From assembly GCF_017377855.1 (NCBI RefSeq), contig NZ_JAFREP010000033.1, positions 51,341 to 115,340 of the forward strand: a DNA stretch of 64,000 nt, given 5' to 3'. The notes under the pieces were generated by a model, which was given only the letters and a program-made list of their open reading frames with translations, was not told where the DNA came from and searched no databases. This DNA is from Acanthopleuribacter pedis. Lineage in GTDB: Bacteria > Acidobacteriota > Holophagae > Acanthopleuribacterales > Acanthopleuribacteraceae. This document shows, one piece after another, positions 44,815 to 53,299 of the stretch. The position numbers and the translations under genes are program-made. Positions within the stretch are counted from its first letter, which is position 1, and every line of letters begins with the position of its first letter.

Positions 44815-45231
44815 ATGTTGATGCCCAATCGCACCAAGTACCGCAAGGTACAGAAAAATTTGAAATTCAAAGTCGCAACCCGCGGCGCTGAATTAGCTTT
44901 TGGTGAATACGGTCTGAAGGCTATGGAGTCTGGCTGGTTAACCAGTCGTCAAATTGAGGCTGCCCGTATCGCTATGACCCGTCACATTAAACGGGGCGGG
45001 AAAATCTGGATCCGCATGTTTCCAGACAAACCCATCACCAGTAAACCGGCCGAAACCCGTATGGGTAAAGGTAAAGGCTCCGTTGACCACTGGGTTACCG
45101 TAGTCCATGCCGGCAAAATCCTTTTCGAAATGGAAGGGGTCAGCCCCGAGCTGGCGCGCTCCGCATTTGATATCGCGGCTCAGAAGTTGCCCATTAAGTG
45201 CAAGTTCGTGATGCGCCACGGTGAGGAGTAA
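44815..45231 (+). CDS. rplP: 50S ribosomal protein L16
   Basis: A 138-residue protein: MLMPNRTKYRKVQKN, FGEYGLKAMESGWLTSRQIEAARIAMTRHIKRGGKIWIRMFPDKP and MGKGKGSVDHWV. It contains the Arg of the IKRGGK-IWIR region that is hydroxylated in some bacteria. It reaches the A-site tRNA. Confidence 0.98.
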   Translation: MLMPNRTKYRKVQKNLKFKVATRGAELAFGEYGLKAMESGWLTSRQIEAARIAMTRHIKRGGKIWIRMFPDKPITSKPAETRMGKGKGSVDHWVTVVHAGKILFEMEGVSPELARSAFDIAAQKLPIKCKFVMRHGEE

Positions 45232-45234
45232 CGC

Positions 45235-45432
45235 ATGAAGATCAAAGAGATTCGCGACATGACGGACGAGGCCATCGCCGAGCACATCGCGAACACCGAA
45301 AAAGAACTGATGCATCTTCGTTTGGGTAACGCGATCGGCACTGTCGAGAGCCCCATCCAGATTCGTCAAAAACGGCGTGACATCGCGCGTATGAAAACCA
45401 TTCAAACGCAACGCGCCACGCAGAATAGCTAA
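45235..45432 (+). CDS. rpmC: 50S ribosomal protein L29
   Basis: A 65-residue protein with MKIKEIRDMTDEAIAEHI, EKELMHLRLGNAIGTVESPIQIRQKRRDIARMKT, the L29 signature. It starts 3 bp after rplP. Confidence 0.96.
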   Translation: MKIKEIRDMTDEAIAEHIANTEKELMHLRLGNAIGTVESPIQIRQKRRDIARMKTIQTQRATQNS

Positions 45433-45450
45433 CAGGATAGGTAAAGACTT

Positions 45451-45705
45451 ATGGAAAATACCAGAGGTCAGAAGGTGAAGCGTACCGGTGTGGTGGTTTC
45501 CGACAAAATGGACAAAACCATTGTTGTCAAAACCGAACGTAAGTTGAACCACCCGCTCTACAAGCGCACCGTTAAAAAGTCCAAAAAATTCAAGGCTCAT
45601 GACGAGAACAACGTTGCCAAAATCGGTGATGTCGTTGAAATCATTGAGTCTCGTCCCTTGTCTAAGGATAAGACCTGGCGTCTCGTCCGCGTTGTGGGCA
45701 AGTAA
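45451..45705 (+). CDS. rpsQ: 30S ribosomal protein S17
   Basis: An 84-residue OB-fold protein: RTGVVVSDKMDKTIVVKTERKLNHPLYKRTVKKSKKFKAHDENN, VGDVVEI-like IGDVVEIIESRPLSKDKTWRLV. Primary 16S rRNA binder. Confidence 0.97.
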   Translation: MENTRGQKVKRTGVVVSDKMDKTIVVKTERKLNHPLYKRTVKKSKKFKAHDENNVAKIGDVVEIIESRPLSKDKTWRLVRVVGK

Positions 45706-45734
45706 GCGAAGTTTGATTTCAAGGAAAACAAGCC

Positions 45735-46103
45735 ATGATTCAAATGGGAAGCATCTTGAATGTTGCCGATAACAGCGGTGCCAAAAAGATCCTGTGTATC
45801 CACCCTCACGGTGGCGACACGGCGTCCGTGGCGCAGTTGGGTGACATCATCACGGCTTCCGTGCGGGAAGCAATTCCCGGCGGCACCGTCAAAAAGAAAA
45901 AAGTTGTAAAAGCCGTTATTGTTCGTCAGCGCAAAGAATACCGTCGCAAAGACGGCTCTTACATTCGTTTCGAAGAAAATGCGGCCGTGCTCGTCAAAGA
46001 AGACGGCGAACCAATCGGTACCCGTGTTTTCGGCCCTGTTGCACGTGAACTTCGCGACCGGAAATTTATGAAAATTGTTTCCCTCGCACCTGAAGTTCTC
46101 TAA
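45735..46103 (+). CDS. rplN: 50S ribosomal protein L14
   Basis: A 122-residue protein: MIQMGSILNVADNSGAKKILCI, GDIITASVREAIPGGTVKKKKVVKAVIVRQRKEYRRKDGSYIRFEENAAVL and GTRVFGPVARELRDRKFMKIVSLAPEVL. Highly typical. Confidence 0.98.
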   Translation: MIQMGSILNVADNSGAKKILCIHPHGGDTASVAQLGDIITASVREAIPGGTVKKKKVVKAVIVRQRKEYRRKDGSYIRFEENAAVLVKEDGEPIGTRVFGPVARELRDRKFMKIVSLAPEVL

Positions 46104-46139
46104 GCAACCCGAAACCTCGGCAGATATAGGTGAGTAGAA

Positions 46140-46451
46140 ATGGCAGCAAAGATTAAAAAAGGTGACACCGTAGCGATTATCGCCGGCAAAGACATCGGCC
46201 AAAAGGGCAAAGTCCTCAAGGTTGATCACGCCAAAGGCCGCGTTGTGGTCGAAGGCTGGAACATGGTTAAGAAGCACCGCCGTGCTTCCCAGGTTCAAGA
46301 AGGCGGTATCATCGATATCGAAGCACCGATTCACATCTCCAATGTTGCACTGGTCGATCCCAGTGACGACAAACCATGCCGCGTTGGTTTTGAAATTCGC
46401 AACGACAAAAAAGTTCGTGTTTCAAAACGTACCAACACGGTGATTGACTAA
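46140..46451 (+). CDS. rplX: 50S ribosomal protein L24
   Basis: A 103-residue protein with KKGDTVAIIAGKDIGQKGKVLKV (KOW motif), VEGWNMVKKHRR and EAPIHISNVALVDP. Assembly initiator of the 50S subunit. Confidence 0.97.
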   Translation: MAAKIKKGDTVAIIAGKDIGQKGKVLKVDHAKGRVVVEGWNMVKKHRRASQVQEGGIIDIEAPIHISNVALVDPSDDKPCRVGFEIRNDKKVRVSKRTNTVID

Positions 46452-46494
46452 CTGAACCAACCGGTTCGACGCAATCAACCTCCAAGAGGCAAAA

Positions 46495-47037
46495 ATGGAC
46501 CGTATTGAAAAGAATTATCGGGAAACTATTCGCCCCAAACTGAAAGAAGAGTTGGCACTCCGCAATGTCATGCAGGTGCCAAAGCTTGAAAAGATCGTGA
46601 TTAACATGGGTGTCGGTGAAGCCATTGCGAACAACAAGGTTCTCGACAACGCCGTGGAACAGCTCTCCGCACTTGCCGGACAGCGGGCCGTGGTAACCCG
46701 GGCGAAAAAGTCCATCTCCAACTTTAAATTAAGAGAAGGGATGGCCATCGGCTGCCGTGTTACCTTACGCGGCGAACGGATGTATCAATTTTTTGATCGC
46801 CTGGTGAATATCGCATTGCCCCGTGTTCGTGACTTTCGTGGAGTTTCAAACAAGGCATTCGATGGTCGTGGGAATTACACTCTCGGATTAAAGGATCAGC
46901 TGATCTTTCCAGAGATCGATTACGGCTCAATCGACAAATCTCGCGGGATGAACATTTGTATTGTGACTTCCGCCCAAACGGATGACCACGCGCGCGCTCT
47001 GTTGGCGCAACTGGGTTTCCCATTCCGTAAAAACTAA
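46495..47037 (+). CDS. rplE: 50S ribosomal protein L5
   Basis: A 180-residue protein: MQVPKLEKIVINMGVGEA, TRAKKSISNFKLREGMAIGCRVTLRGERMYQFFDRLVNIALPRVRDFRG and NYTLGLKDQLIFPEIDYGSID. 5S rRNA-binding protein. It is followed directly by rpsH; the rpsN gene normally between them is absent. Confidence 0.98.
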   Translation: MDRIEKNYRETIRPKLKEELALRNVMQVPKLEKIVINMGVGEAIANNKVLDNAVEQLSALAGQRAVVTRAKKSISNFKLREGMAIGCRVTLRGERMYQFFDRLVNIALPRVRDFRGVSNKAFDGRGNYTLGLKDQLIFPEIDYGSIDKSRGMNICIVTSAQTDDHARALLAQLGFPFRKN

Positions 47038-47113
47038 GTCCCGCTCCGCGCCCCCTTCCCATTCCGGCGCGCGGACCAAGCCGACTTTTATGTTGATTTA
47101 AGGAGCAGCGATC

Positions 47114-47512
47114 ATGGTAACGGATCCTATTGCTGATTTGTTAACCCGCATCCGCAATGGCCACATGGCCGGTCACGACAAAGTGGACGTGCCCAGTTCC
47201 AAGCAAAAGCAAGCCATTGTAAAAATCCTCAAAGAAGAGGGTTACATTAAGAATTTTAAAGTGGTGGACGCCAAGCGCAGCCATCCCATCATTCGCGTTT
47301 ACTTGAAGTACGACTCGAACGGTAAACCGCTCATCAACGGTTTGAACCGTGTCTCCAGTCCCGGCCGCCGCGTTTACGCCGGCAAAGCCAACCTTCCCAA
47401 AGTTTTGGGTGGTATCGGGATTGCCATCATTACGACCAGCAGAGGCATCATGACCGACCACAAAGCCCGTTACTTGGGTGTCGGCGGCGAAGTCCTCTGT
47501 CAGGTCTGGTAA
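47114..47512 (+). CDS. rpsH: 30S ribosomal protein S8
   Basis: A 132-residue protein: DPIADLLTRIRNGHMAGHDKVDVPSSKQKQAIVKILKEEGYI, RVSSPGRRVYAGKANLPKVLGGIGIAIITTSRGIMTDHKAR and GGEVLCQVW. The RBS is AAGGAG. S8 represses the spc operon in E. coli by binding near rplE. Confidence 0.98.
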   Translation: MVTDPIADLLTRIRNGHMAGHDKVDVPSSKQKQAIVKILKEEGYIKNFKVVDAKRSHPIIRVYLKYDSNGKPLINGLNRVSSPGRRVYAGKANLPKVLGGIGIAIITTSRGIMTDHKARYLGVGGEVLCQVW

Positions 47513-47523
47513 GGGAGGCGAAC

Positions 47524-48075
47524 ATGTCACGTGTTGGACTTAAAGAAATCGCAATTCCTACGAATGTTAAAACCAAAATCGAAGGCGATACCTTGTTCGT
47601 CGAAGGCCCCAAAGGCAAGTTGACCGCGCCGATCCCCGCCGGGATCGAAGCGAAAATGGAAGACGGCAAGCTGTCTTTCTCTCGCGGCAACGACGACGGC
47701 CCCACCCGCGCCAAACACGGCCTTGCCCGTGCCCTGGCCAATAACTGTGTGGTCGGCGTAACCGAGGGTTTCAAAAAATCCCTCCAAATCATTGGTGTCG
47801 GTTATCGTGTTAACGTCAAAGGTCAAACGGTTGAGTTGCACCTGGGTTACTCACACCCTATCAACTTCCCTTTGCCCAACGGCATCTCAGCGACGTCCGA
47901 ACAGGATCGTCAAACCAAATCCATCGTGCTAACCGTGGAAGGTATTGACAAGCAGTTGGTTGGACAAGTTGCCGCCAACATTCGCAGCCTGCGTAAGCCC
48001 GAGCCCTACAAAGGTAAAGGCGTTCGCTACCTCGGCGAACAGATCCTGCGCAAAGCCGGTAAGTCCGGTAAGTAA
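47524..48075 (+). CDS. rplF: 50S ribosomal protein L6
   Basis: A 183-residue protein: SRVGLKEIAIPTNV, VEGPKGKL, GVTEGFKKSLQIIGVGYRVNVKGQTVELHLGYSHPI and the C-terminal KPEPYKGKGVRYLGEQILRKAGKSGK. Starts 11 bp after rpsH. Confidence 0.98.
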   Translation: MSRVGLKEIAIPTNVKTKIEGDTLFVEGPKGKLTAPIPAGIEAKMEDGKLSFSRGNDDGPTRAKHGLARALANNCVVGVTEGFKKSLQIIGVGYRVNVKGQTVELHLGYSHPINFPLPNGISATSEQDRQTKSIVLTVEGIDKQLVGQVAANIRSLRKPEPYKGKGVRYLGEQILRKAGKSGK

Positions 48076-48090
48076 TAGGAGCGTTTTTCG

Positions 48091-48453
48091 ATGAAAAAGA
48101 GCAAAAAAGACTTGAGACAGCGTTCTCACCGTCGCATTCGGAAAACGGTATCCGGCACCTCCGAGCGCCCACGTTTGGCCGTTTTCCGCAGTTTGAAACA
48201 AATCTACGTCCAGGCTATCGACGACGTTACCGGCACCACCCTTGCCTCCGCGTCGACCATGGAAAAAGAATTTAAAGCATCCGGCAACTACGGCGGCAAC
48301 ATCGACGCAGCCAAATCAATTGGTTCCTCGATTGCCAAACGCCTGATGGATAAAGGCATTACCAGCGTTGTTTTCGACCGCGGCGGCTTCCAGTATCACG
48401 GTCGCGTGAAAGCGGTTGCCGAAGCTGCGCGCGAAGCCGGCCTTAAATTCTAA
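48091..48453 (+). CDS. rplR: 50S ribosomal protein L18
   Basis: A 120-residue protein: RSHRRIRKTVSGTSERPRLAVFRSLKQIYVQAIDDVTGTTLASAST, VVFDRGGFQYHGRVKAVAEAAREAGLKF. Binds 5S rRNA. Confidence 0.98.
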   Translation: MKKSKKDLRQRSHRRIRKTVSGTSERPRLAVFRSLKQIYVQAIDDVTGTTLASASTMEKEFKASGNYGGNIDAAKSIGSSIAKRLMDKGITSVVFDRGGFQYHGRVKAVAEAAREAGLKF

Positions 48454-48476
48454 GCAGGCACGCAAAGGAGCATACG

Positions 48477-48983
48477 GTGAAAGGTAACAAAGCAACGGTT
48501 AATGAGATGAACCTCAAAGACAGTGTAGTCGTCATTCGTCGCGTCACCAAGGTTGTTAAAGGTGGTAAAAACTTTGCGTTTTCCGCCATGGTGGTTGTCG
48601 GTGACGGCGAAGGCCAAGTAGGGTTCGGTCAAGGTAAAGCCTTGGAAGTACCTTCCGCGATTAAAAAAGCGGTTGCTGTCGCTAAGAAAAACATGATCAA
48701 GATTCCTTTGATCGACGGTACGATTCCTCATGAAGTCAACGAGCGCTCCGGCGCCGGCCAGGTTCTCCTGAAACCGGCTCCCGAAGGTACCGGCGTTATC
48801 GCCGGTGGTGCGGTTCGCTCGGTGGTGGAAGCCGCCGGCATTCGCGATATCGTCACCAAGTCGCTTGGTTCCGATAACAAGATCAACATTGTCAAAGCCA
48901 CCTTCAAAGCTTTGGAAGCACTGCACGATCCCACCGAGTACGCCCGTGCTCGTGGTCGTGATCTAACGAAAGAGAGGGCGTAA
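48477..48983 (+). CDS. rpsE: 30S ribosomal protein S5
   Basis: A 168-residue protein: LKDSVVVIRRVTKVVKGGKNFAFSAMVVVGDGEGQVGFGQGKALEVPSAIKKA, APEGTGVIAGGAVRSVVEAAGIRDIVTKSLGSDNKINIVKAT. It starts at GTG after AAAGGAG. The stop overlaps the rpmD ATG by one base. Confidence 0.98.
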   Translation: MKGNKATVNEMNLKDSVVVIRRVTKVVKGGKNFAFSAMVVVGDGEGQVGFGQGKALEVPSAIKKAVAVAKKNMIKIPLIDGTIPHEVNERSGAGQVLLKPAPEGTGVIAGGAVRSVVEAAGIRDIVTKSLGSDNKINIVKATFKALEALHDPTEYARARGRDLTKERA

Positions 48984-49159
48984 TGAGCACCATCAAAGTT
49001 CGTTTGAAACGCGGCTTTCCCGGCAAACTGAAAACGCACGTGCGCGTGGCTCGTTCTTTGGGTCTTCGCAAAGTGAACCAGGTGAAAGAACTGAAAGATT
49101 GCCCCGAGGTTCGCGGGCAAATCAAAAAGATCGATTACCTTCTGGAAATCGTTGAGTAA
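48983..49159 (+). CDS. rpmD: 50S ribosomal protein L30
   Basis: A 58-residue protein, found by reading the gap between rpsE and rplO. It reads STIKVRLKRGFPGK, VRVARSLGLRKVNQVKELKD, CPEVRGQIKKIDYLLEIVE. The RSLGLRKVNQ block is the L30 signature. The ATG overlaps the rpsE stop (TAATG). Confidence 0.95.
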   Translation: MSTIKVRLKRGFPGKLKTHVRVARSLGLRKVNQVKELKDCPEVRGQIKKIDYLLEIVE

Positions 49160-49171
49160 AAGGATTCGGCC

Positions 49172-49615
49172 ATGAAGTTGAATGAATTGCGACCCAACGA
49201 CGGTGCGACGCGCAACAAAAAGCGCGTCGGTCGTGGTCCCGGGTCAGGAAACGGTAAAACCGCGGGCCGCGGCCATAAAGGTCAAAAATCCCGCAGTGGT
49301 TACAGCCGTAAGCGTGGCTTTGAGGGTGGTCAAATGCCCTTGCAGCGCCGCCTTCCCAAGCGTGGTTTCAAAAACATCTTTCGTAAAGAATGGGTTGTTT
49401 TAAATGTTTCCATGTTTGAAAATCGCGACGTAAGCGAAGTCACCTTGGAAGACTACCGCAAGTTGGGGCTTATCAAAAACACACGCGATGGTGTTAAGAT
49501 TCTTGGCGACGGCGAGTTGACCAAGGCAATCACCTTCCACGCGCATAAGTTTTCTAAGTCCGCCCAAGAAAAGATCGAAAAGGCCGGCGGCAAGTGCGTC
49601 GTCATCGAGGGTTAA
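49172..49615 (+). CDS. rplO: 50S ribosomal protein L15
   Basis: A 147-residue protein: MKLNELRPNDGATRNKKRVGRGPGSGNGKTAGRGHKGQKSRSG, FEGGQMPLQRRLPKRGF and a C-terminal HKFSKSAQEKIEKAGGKCVVI. Follows rpmD by 12 bp. Confidence 0.98.
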   Translation: MKLNELRPNDGATRNKKRVGRGPGSGNGKTAGRGHKGQKSRSGYSRKRGFEGGQMPLQRRLPKRGFKNIFRKEWVVLNVSMFENRDVSEVTLEDYRKLGLIKNTRDGVKILGDGELTKAITFHAHKFSKSAQEKIEKAGGKCVVIEG

Positions 49616-49650
49616 CCTCGCGCCAATACACTTGTTAAAGAGACGACAAC

Positions 49651-51075
49651 ATGGACAAGGTAATCGAAAACATCCAAAACATTTTCAAAATTAAGGATCT
49701 CCGCCAGAGGATCTTCTTTACGCTGGGTATCCTATTTCTGTACCGACTGGGTTGTTTGGTGCTGGTGCCGGGAATCGACAGCAAGGAAATTGCGCATTTG
49801 TTCGATTTGGCCGGCAGCAACATGTTGGACATGGCCAACACGTTTAGTGGTGGTGCATTGGCCAACGCGGCGGTGTTCGCGTTGGGCATCATGCCCTACA
49901 TTACGGCTTCCATCATCCTGCAAATCCTACAGAAATCCGTCCCTTACCTAGAACGCCTCGCCAAAGAAGGCGAGCAAGGGCGTAACAAGATCAATCGCTA
50001 CACCCGTTATTTGACGGTGGGCTTTGCAATCCTGCACTCCTGGGGGATTACCCAGCTCCTGATCAGCATGGATCAGGGCAACGGCTCCATGATCACACTC
50101 GAAAGCACCATGGCTTTCCGCGTTGTGGCGATGGTCACGCTGACCACCGGCGCCATTTTGATCATGTGGTTGGGTGAAAAGATTACCGAAAACGGCATTG
50201 GTAACGGCATCTCGTTGATCATTTTCGCGAGTATCGTTGTTATTGTTCCGGGTTCCGTGGGCGAAATTTGGAACCAAGTTCAGAGCGGCGCGATTCCCGC
50301 ACCGATCATGGCTTTGGTTCTTGCCGTCGTCGCCGGCACAATTGTTTTCGTTGTGTTCTTTGAACTGGGCATTCGCAAAATCACCATCCAATACGCCAAG
50401 CGGATGGGCAAAGAAGGCCAAGGTGGCGGCGGTAGCAGTCACCTGCCTTTCAAAGTCAACTCCGCGGGCGTTATTCCGGTTATTTTCTCGGCCTCTATTA
50501 TCCAAATCCCTTCCATGTTGTTAAACACGGTAGACGAGACCAACAACCAGGTCATGTACACGATTTTGGATCAATTGTCTTACGGCCGACCTCTGAGTAA
50601 CGTGGTGTTTTTTGCTGCAACGATGTTCTTCACGTTCTTTTACGTGGAAATGTTGTTTAACCCCAAAGACACGGCTGAAAACTTGAAAAAACAGGGTGGT
50701 TTCATCCCCGGCATTCGCCCGGGTATCGAAACCCAGGAATACATCGAGCGTGTTTTGAACCGTCTGACGTTTTGGGGTGCCTTGTACCTCTCTATCGTCA
50801 GTATCGTTCCCAGCTTCATCATGATGGGTCTCCAGTTGAACCGTTTGCCTTCCTGGATGGGCGGCGACCTCTTCGCGGAATACCTGCCGGCGATGCTGAA
50901 CGACGGGACGGGCGTCACGCTCGCGAACGCCTTGGGCGGCACCAGCTTGCTGATTATTATCAGCGTCGCTCTGGACTTTATTAACAAAATCGACAACCAA
51001 CTAGTGATGCGGAAATACGATGGATTTACCTCATCCGCGGGTGGATCGAAGATTCGAACTCGTCGGTACGCGTAG
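49651..51075 (+). CDS. secY: Protein translocase subunit SecY
   Basis: The 474-residue core of the SecYEG channel, with ten membrane helices. Motifs are IFFTLGILFLYRLGCLVLVPGI, the plug-like region with SGGALANAAVFALGIMPYITASIILQ, YTRYLTVGFAILH, LGEKITENGIGNGISLIIFA, INSAGVIP-like VNSAGVIPVIFSASI, and FNPKDTAENLKKQGGFIPGIRPG. It is longer than E. coli SecY (443) through loop additions. It ends the spc part of the cluster; map and adk do not follow. Confidence 0.98.
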   Translation: MDKVIENIQNIFKIKDLRQRIFFTLGILFLYRLGCLVLVPGIDSKEIAHLFDLAGSNMLDMANTFSGGALANAAVFALGIMPYITASIILQILQKSVPYLERLAKEGEQGRNKINRYTRYLTVGFAILHSWGITQLLISMDQGNGSMITLESTMAFRVVAMVTLTTGAILIMWLGEKITENGIGNGISLIIFASIVVIVPGSVGEIWNQVQSGAIPAPIMALVLAVVAGTIVFVVFFELGIRKITIQYAKRMGKEGQGGGGSSHLPFKVNSAGVIPVIFSASIIQIPSMLLNTVDETNNQVMYTILDQLSYGRPLSNVVFFAATMFFTFFYVEMLFNPKDTAENLKKQGGFIPGIRPGIETQEYIERVLNRLTFWGALYLSIVSIVPSFIMMGLQLNRLPSWMGGDLFAEYLPAMLNDGTGVTLANALGGTSLLIIISVALDFINKIDNQLVMRKYDGFTSSAGGSKIRTRRYA

Positions 51076-51093
51076 CAGGTTTTTGCAGTTGCT

Positions 51094-51115
51094 CCTACCC
51101 TTTAATTAGGGTAGG
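51094..51115. promoter_or_regulatory. Perfect hairpin between secY and infA
   Basis: CCTACCCT and AGGGTAGG form an 8-bp perfect stem with a TTAATT loop, without a T-run. It lies in the 116-bp secY-infA gap and may be an mRNA control or processing site, or a weak terminator. Confidence 0.5.
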
Positions 51116-51191
51116 ATTGCGAGTTGGCCCGCGTGAGGCTTCCCAAGAGGTGGTCCGCGTACTCGGAAAACATAAGGAGTGGGTGACTTAA

Positions 51192-51410
51192 GTGGCTAAA
51201 GAAGACGCGATTGAAATGCAGGCGGTAGTATTAGAAACGCTGCCGAATGCGACTTTTCAAGTAGAGCTTGAAAACAAACACAAGGTTTTGGCTCACATTT
51301 CCGGTAAAATGCGGAAAAACTTCATTCGGATTCTGCCAGGCGACAAAGTACTTGTTGAACTTTCACCCTATGATCTGACCCGCGGACGGATTGTCTATCG
51401 CTACAAATAA
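51192..51410 (+). CDS. infA: Translation initiation factor IF-1
   Basis: A 72-residue OB-fold protein: AKEDAIEMQAVVLETLPNATFQVELENKHKVLAHISGKMRKNFIRILPGDKVLVELSPYDLTRGRIVYRYK. Binds the 30S A site during initiation. It starts at GTG after AAGGAGTGGGTGACTTAA. rpmJ, which usually follows infA, is missing. Confidence 0.98.
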   Translation: MAKEDAIEMQAVVLETLPNATFQVELENKHKVLAHISGKMRKNFIRILPGDKVLVELSPYDLTRGRIVYRYK

Positions 51411-51451
51411 TCCGTGTACATTGTGTCGTGGAATCTCTTTGGAGGCTAGTT

Positions 51452-51820
51452 GTGGCACGTATTGCCGGGGTTGATTTACCCCACAATAAACGAATTGAAA
51501 TCGGCCTGACCTACATTTTTGGTATTGGCCGTATGCGCGCTCACGAAATTTTGACTGAGTGTGGTATCGATTTCGGTACAAAAGTAAAAGATCTGACTGA
51601 AGAAGAAACTTCTACCTTGCGCCGCGTGATTCAAGAGGGTGCTGAGGTTGAAGGTGACCTTCGCAAACGCATCAGCTTGGACATCAAGCGTCTGATGGAA
51701 ATTGGCTGCTACCGTGGCAACCGCCACAAGCGCAACTTGCCTTGCCGCGGTCAACGGACGCACACCAACGCTCGCACCAAGCGCGGTCGCCGCATCGCGA
51801 TTGCGGGTAAGAAGAAATAG
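51452..51820 (+). CDS. rpsM: 30S ribosomal protein S13
   Basis: A 122-residue protein: ARIAGVDLPHNKRIEIGLTYIFGIGRMRAHEIL, LRKRISLDIKRLMEIGCYRGNRHKRNLPCRGQRTHTNARTKRG. The GTG at 51452 gives the normal N-terminus and follows GGAGG; eight codons upstream in frame are not family-like. Confidence 0.98.
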   Translation: MARIAGVDLPHNKRIEIGLTYIFGIGRMRAHEILTECGIDFGTKVKDLTEEETSTLRRVIQEGAEVEGDLRKRISLDIKRLMEIGCYRGNRHKRNLPCRGQRTHTNARTKRGRRIAIAGKKK

Positions 51821-51838
51821 AATTGGAGCCAGTGATTC

Positions 51839-52237
51839 ATGAGTAAAGGTAAAGCGGCCAAAAAAGGCACTCGCAAAAAGGATCGCCGCACCGTTGTGCA
51901 CGGTGTGGTTCACATCCAAGCCAGCTTCAACAACACCATTATTACGTTCACCGATAAAGACGGTAACGCCCTTTCTTGGGCGTCGTCCGGTGGTCAAGGT
52001 TTTCGCGGTTCCCGCAAAGGCACCCCCTTTGCGGCCCAGGTAGCCTCCTCCACGGCGGGTACCAAAGCCAAAGACTACGGCGTCAAAATGATTGACATCG
52101 AGGTCTCCGGCCCCGGTGCCGGTCGGGAATCTTCCATTCGTGCGTTGCACGCTTTGGGTTTTGAAATCAAAAGCATCAAAGACGTTACGCCGATTCCCCA
52201 CAATGGTTGCCGTCCGCCCAAACGGCGTCGGGTCTAA
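51839..52237 (+). CDS. rpsK: 30S ribosomal protein S11
   Basis: A 132-residue protein: VVHGVVHIQASFNNTIITFTDKDGNALSWASSGGQGFRGSRKGTPFAAQVAS, GAGRESSIRALHALGFEIKSIKDVTPIPHNGCRPPKRRRV. Platform protein of the 30S. rpsD, which normally follows, is absent. Confidence 0.98.
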   Translation: MSKGKAAKKGTRKKDRRTVVHGVVHIQASFNNTIITFTDKDGNALSWASSGGQGFRGSRKGTPFAAQVASSTAGTKAKDYGVKMIDIEVSGPGAGRESSIRALHALGFEIKSIKDVTPIPHNGCRPPKRRRV

Positions 52238-52312
52238 CCTCAGCTCTTCAAGCGAGAACCCACGACCAAGACGTTTAATTGGTCCGATAATCGACGGCGG
52301 AGGATTGCCATT

Positions 52313-53293
52313 ATGATGCAAGTGAAAACTTACCAAAGACCGCGACGCATTGAATTCAATGAAGAGGAAATGACCGAAAGCTACGGCAAGTTCTTCTGTC
52401 AGCCTTTCGAACGCGGTTTTGGCACCACCATTGGTAACGCTTTGCGCAGAACGCTTTTGTCTTCAATCGAAGGCGCGGCCATTACGGCCGTCAAGATTGA
52501 CGGGGTGTTGCACGAGTTTACGGCGGTACCCGGTGTGGCTGAAGATGTTACGGATATCATCCTTAACCTCAAAACCATTCCGATCAAAATGCACAGCAAA
52601 GAACCCCAACGGATTCACTTGGATGTTACCGGTCCTTGCGATGTGACCTCCAATGACATCGTTACCAATGCCGATGTGGATATTCTCGACAAGTCGATTC
52701 ATATCGCCACGCTCGCTGAGAATGCCCACCTCAAAATGGAACTGATGGTTGAAATGAACCGCGGCTATGTTGTTGCTGAAGACAACTATCGCGATGACTT
52801 CGAAATCGGTTTTATCCCGCTTGATTCCGGTCACAGTCCCCTCTCTATTGTCAAATACACCGTTGGCAGTGCCCGCGTCGGTCAGAACTCGAACTACGAC
52901 AAGCTGACCATCGAGATCACCACCAACGGTTCTGTACATCCCAAAGACGCGCTGGCTTACGCCGCCAACTTGTTGCGTGAGCAGTTGAGCATTTTCGTTC
53001 ATTTCGAGAGCGTTCCCGAGGATGCACCGGCCAAAGAGAAAGACGAAGAAAAAGAGAAGTTGCGCGAGATGCTGGAACGCAGCGTCGACGAACTCGAACT
53101 TTCCGTTCGTTCCCACAACTGCCTCAAAAACGCCAACATCCGCTCCATCGGTGAACTGGTTCAAAAGACGGAATCCGAAATCCTCAAAACCAAGAACTTT
53201 GGTCGTAAGTCCCTTAACGAGATTAAAGAGATTCTCCTTCAAATGGGCTTGACCTTAGGGATGCAGATTGATTTAGAAAATCTTAGGAAGTAA
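52313..53293 (+). CDS. rpoA: RNA polymerase alpha subunit
   Basis: A 326-residue protein: N-terminal assembly domain (GKFFCQPFERGFGTTIGNALRRTLLSSIEGAAITAVKIDGVLHEF, VTGPCDVTSNDIV) and a C-terminal domain contacting UP elements and activators (ELELSVRSHNCLKNANIRSIGELVQKTESEILKTKNFGRKSLNEIKEIL). The first of two adjacent ATGs fits the GGAGG spacing best. Confidence 0.98.
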   Translation: MMQVKTYQRPRRIEFNEEEMTESYGKFFCQPFERGFGTTIGNALRRTLLSSIEGAAITAVKIDGVLHEFTAVPGVAEDVTDIILNLKTIPIKMHSKEPQRIHLDVTGPCDVTSNDIVTNADVDILDKSIHIATLAENAHLKMELMVEMNRGYVVAEDNYRDDFEIGFIPLDSGHSPLSIVKYTVGSARVGQNSNYDKLTIEITTNGSVHPKDALAYAANLLREQLSIFVHFESVPEDAPAKEKDEEKEKLREMLERSVDELELSVRSHNCLKNANIRSIGELVQKTESEILKTKNFGRKSLNEIKEILLQMGLTLGMQIDLENLRK

Positions 53294-53299
53294 CAGATC

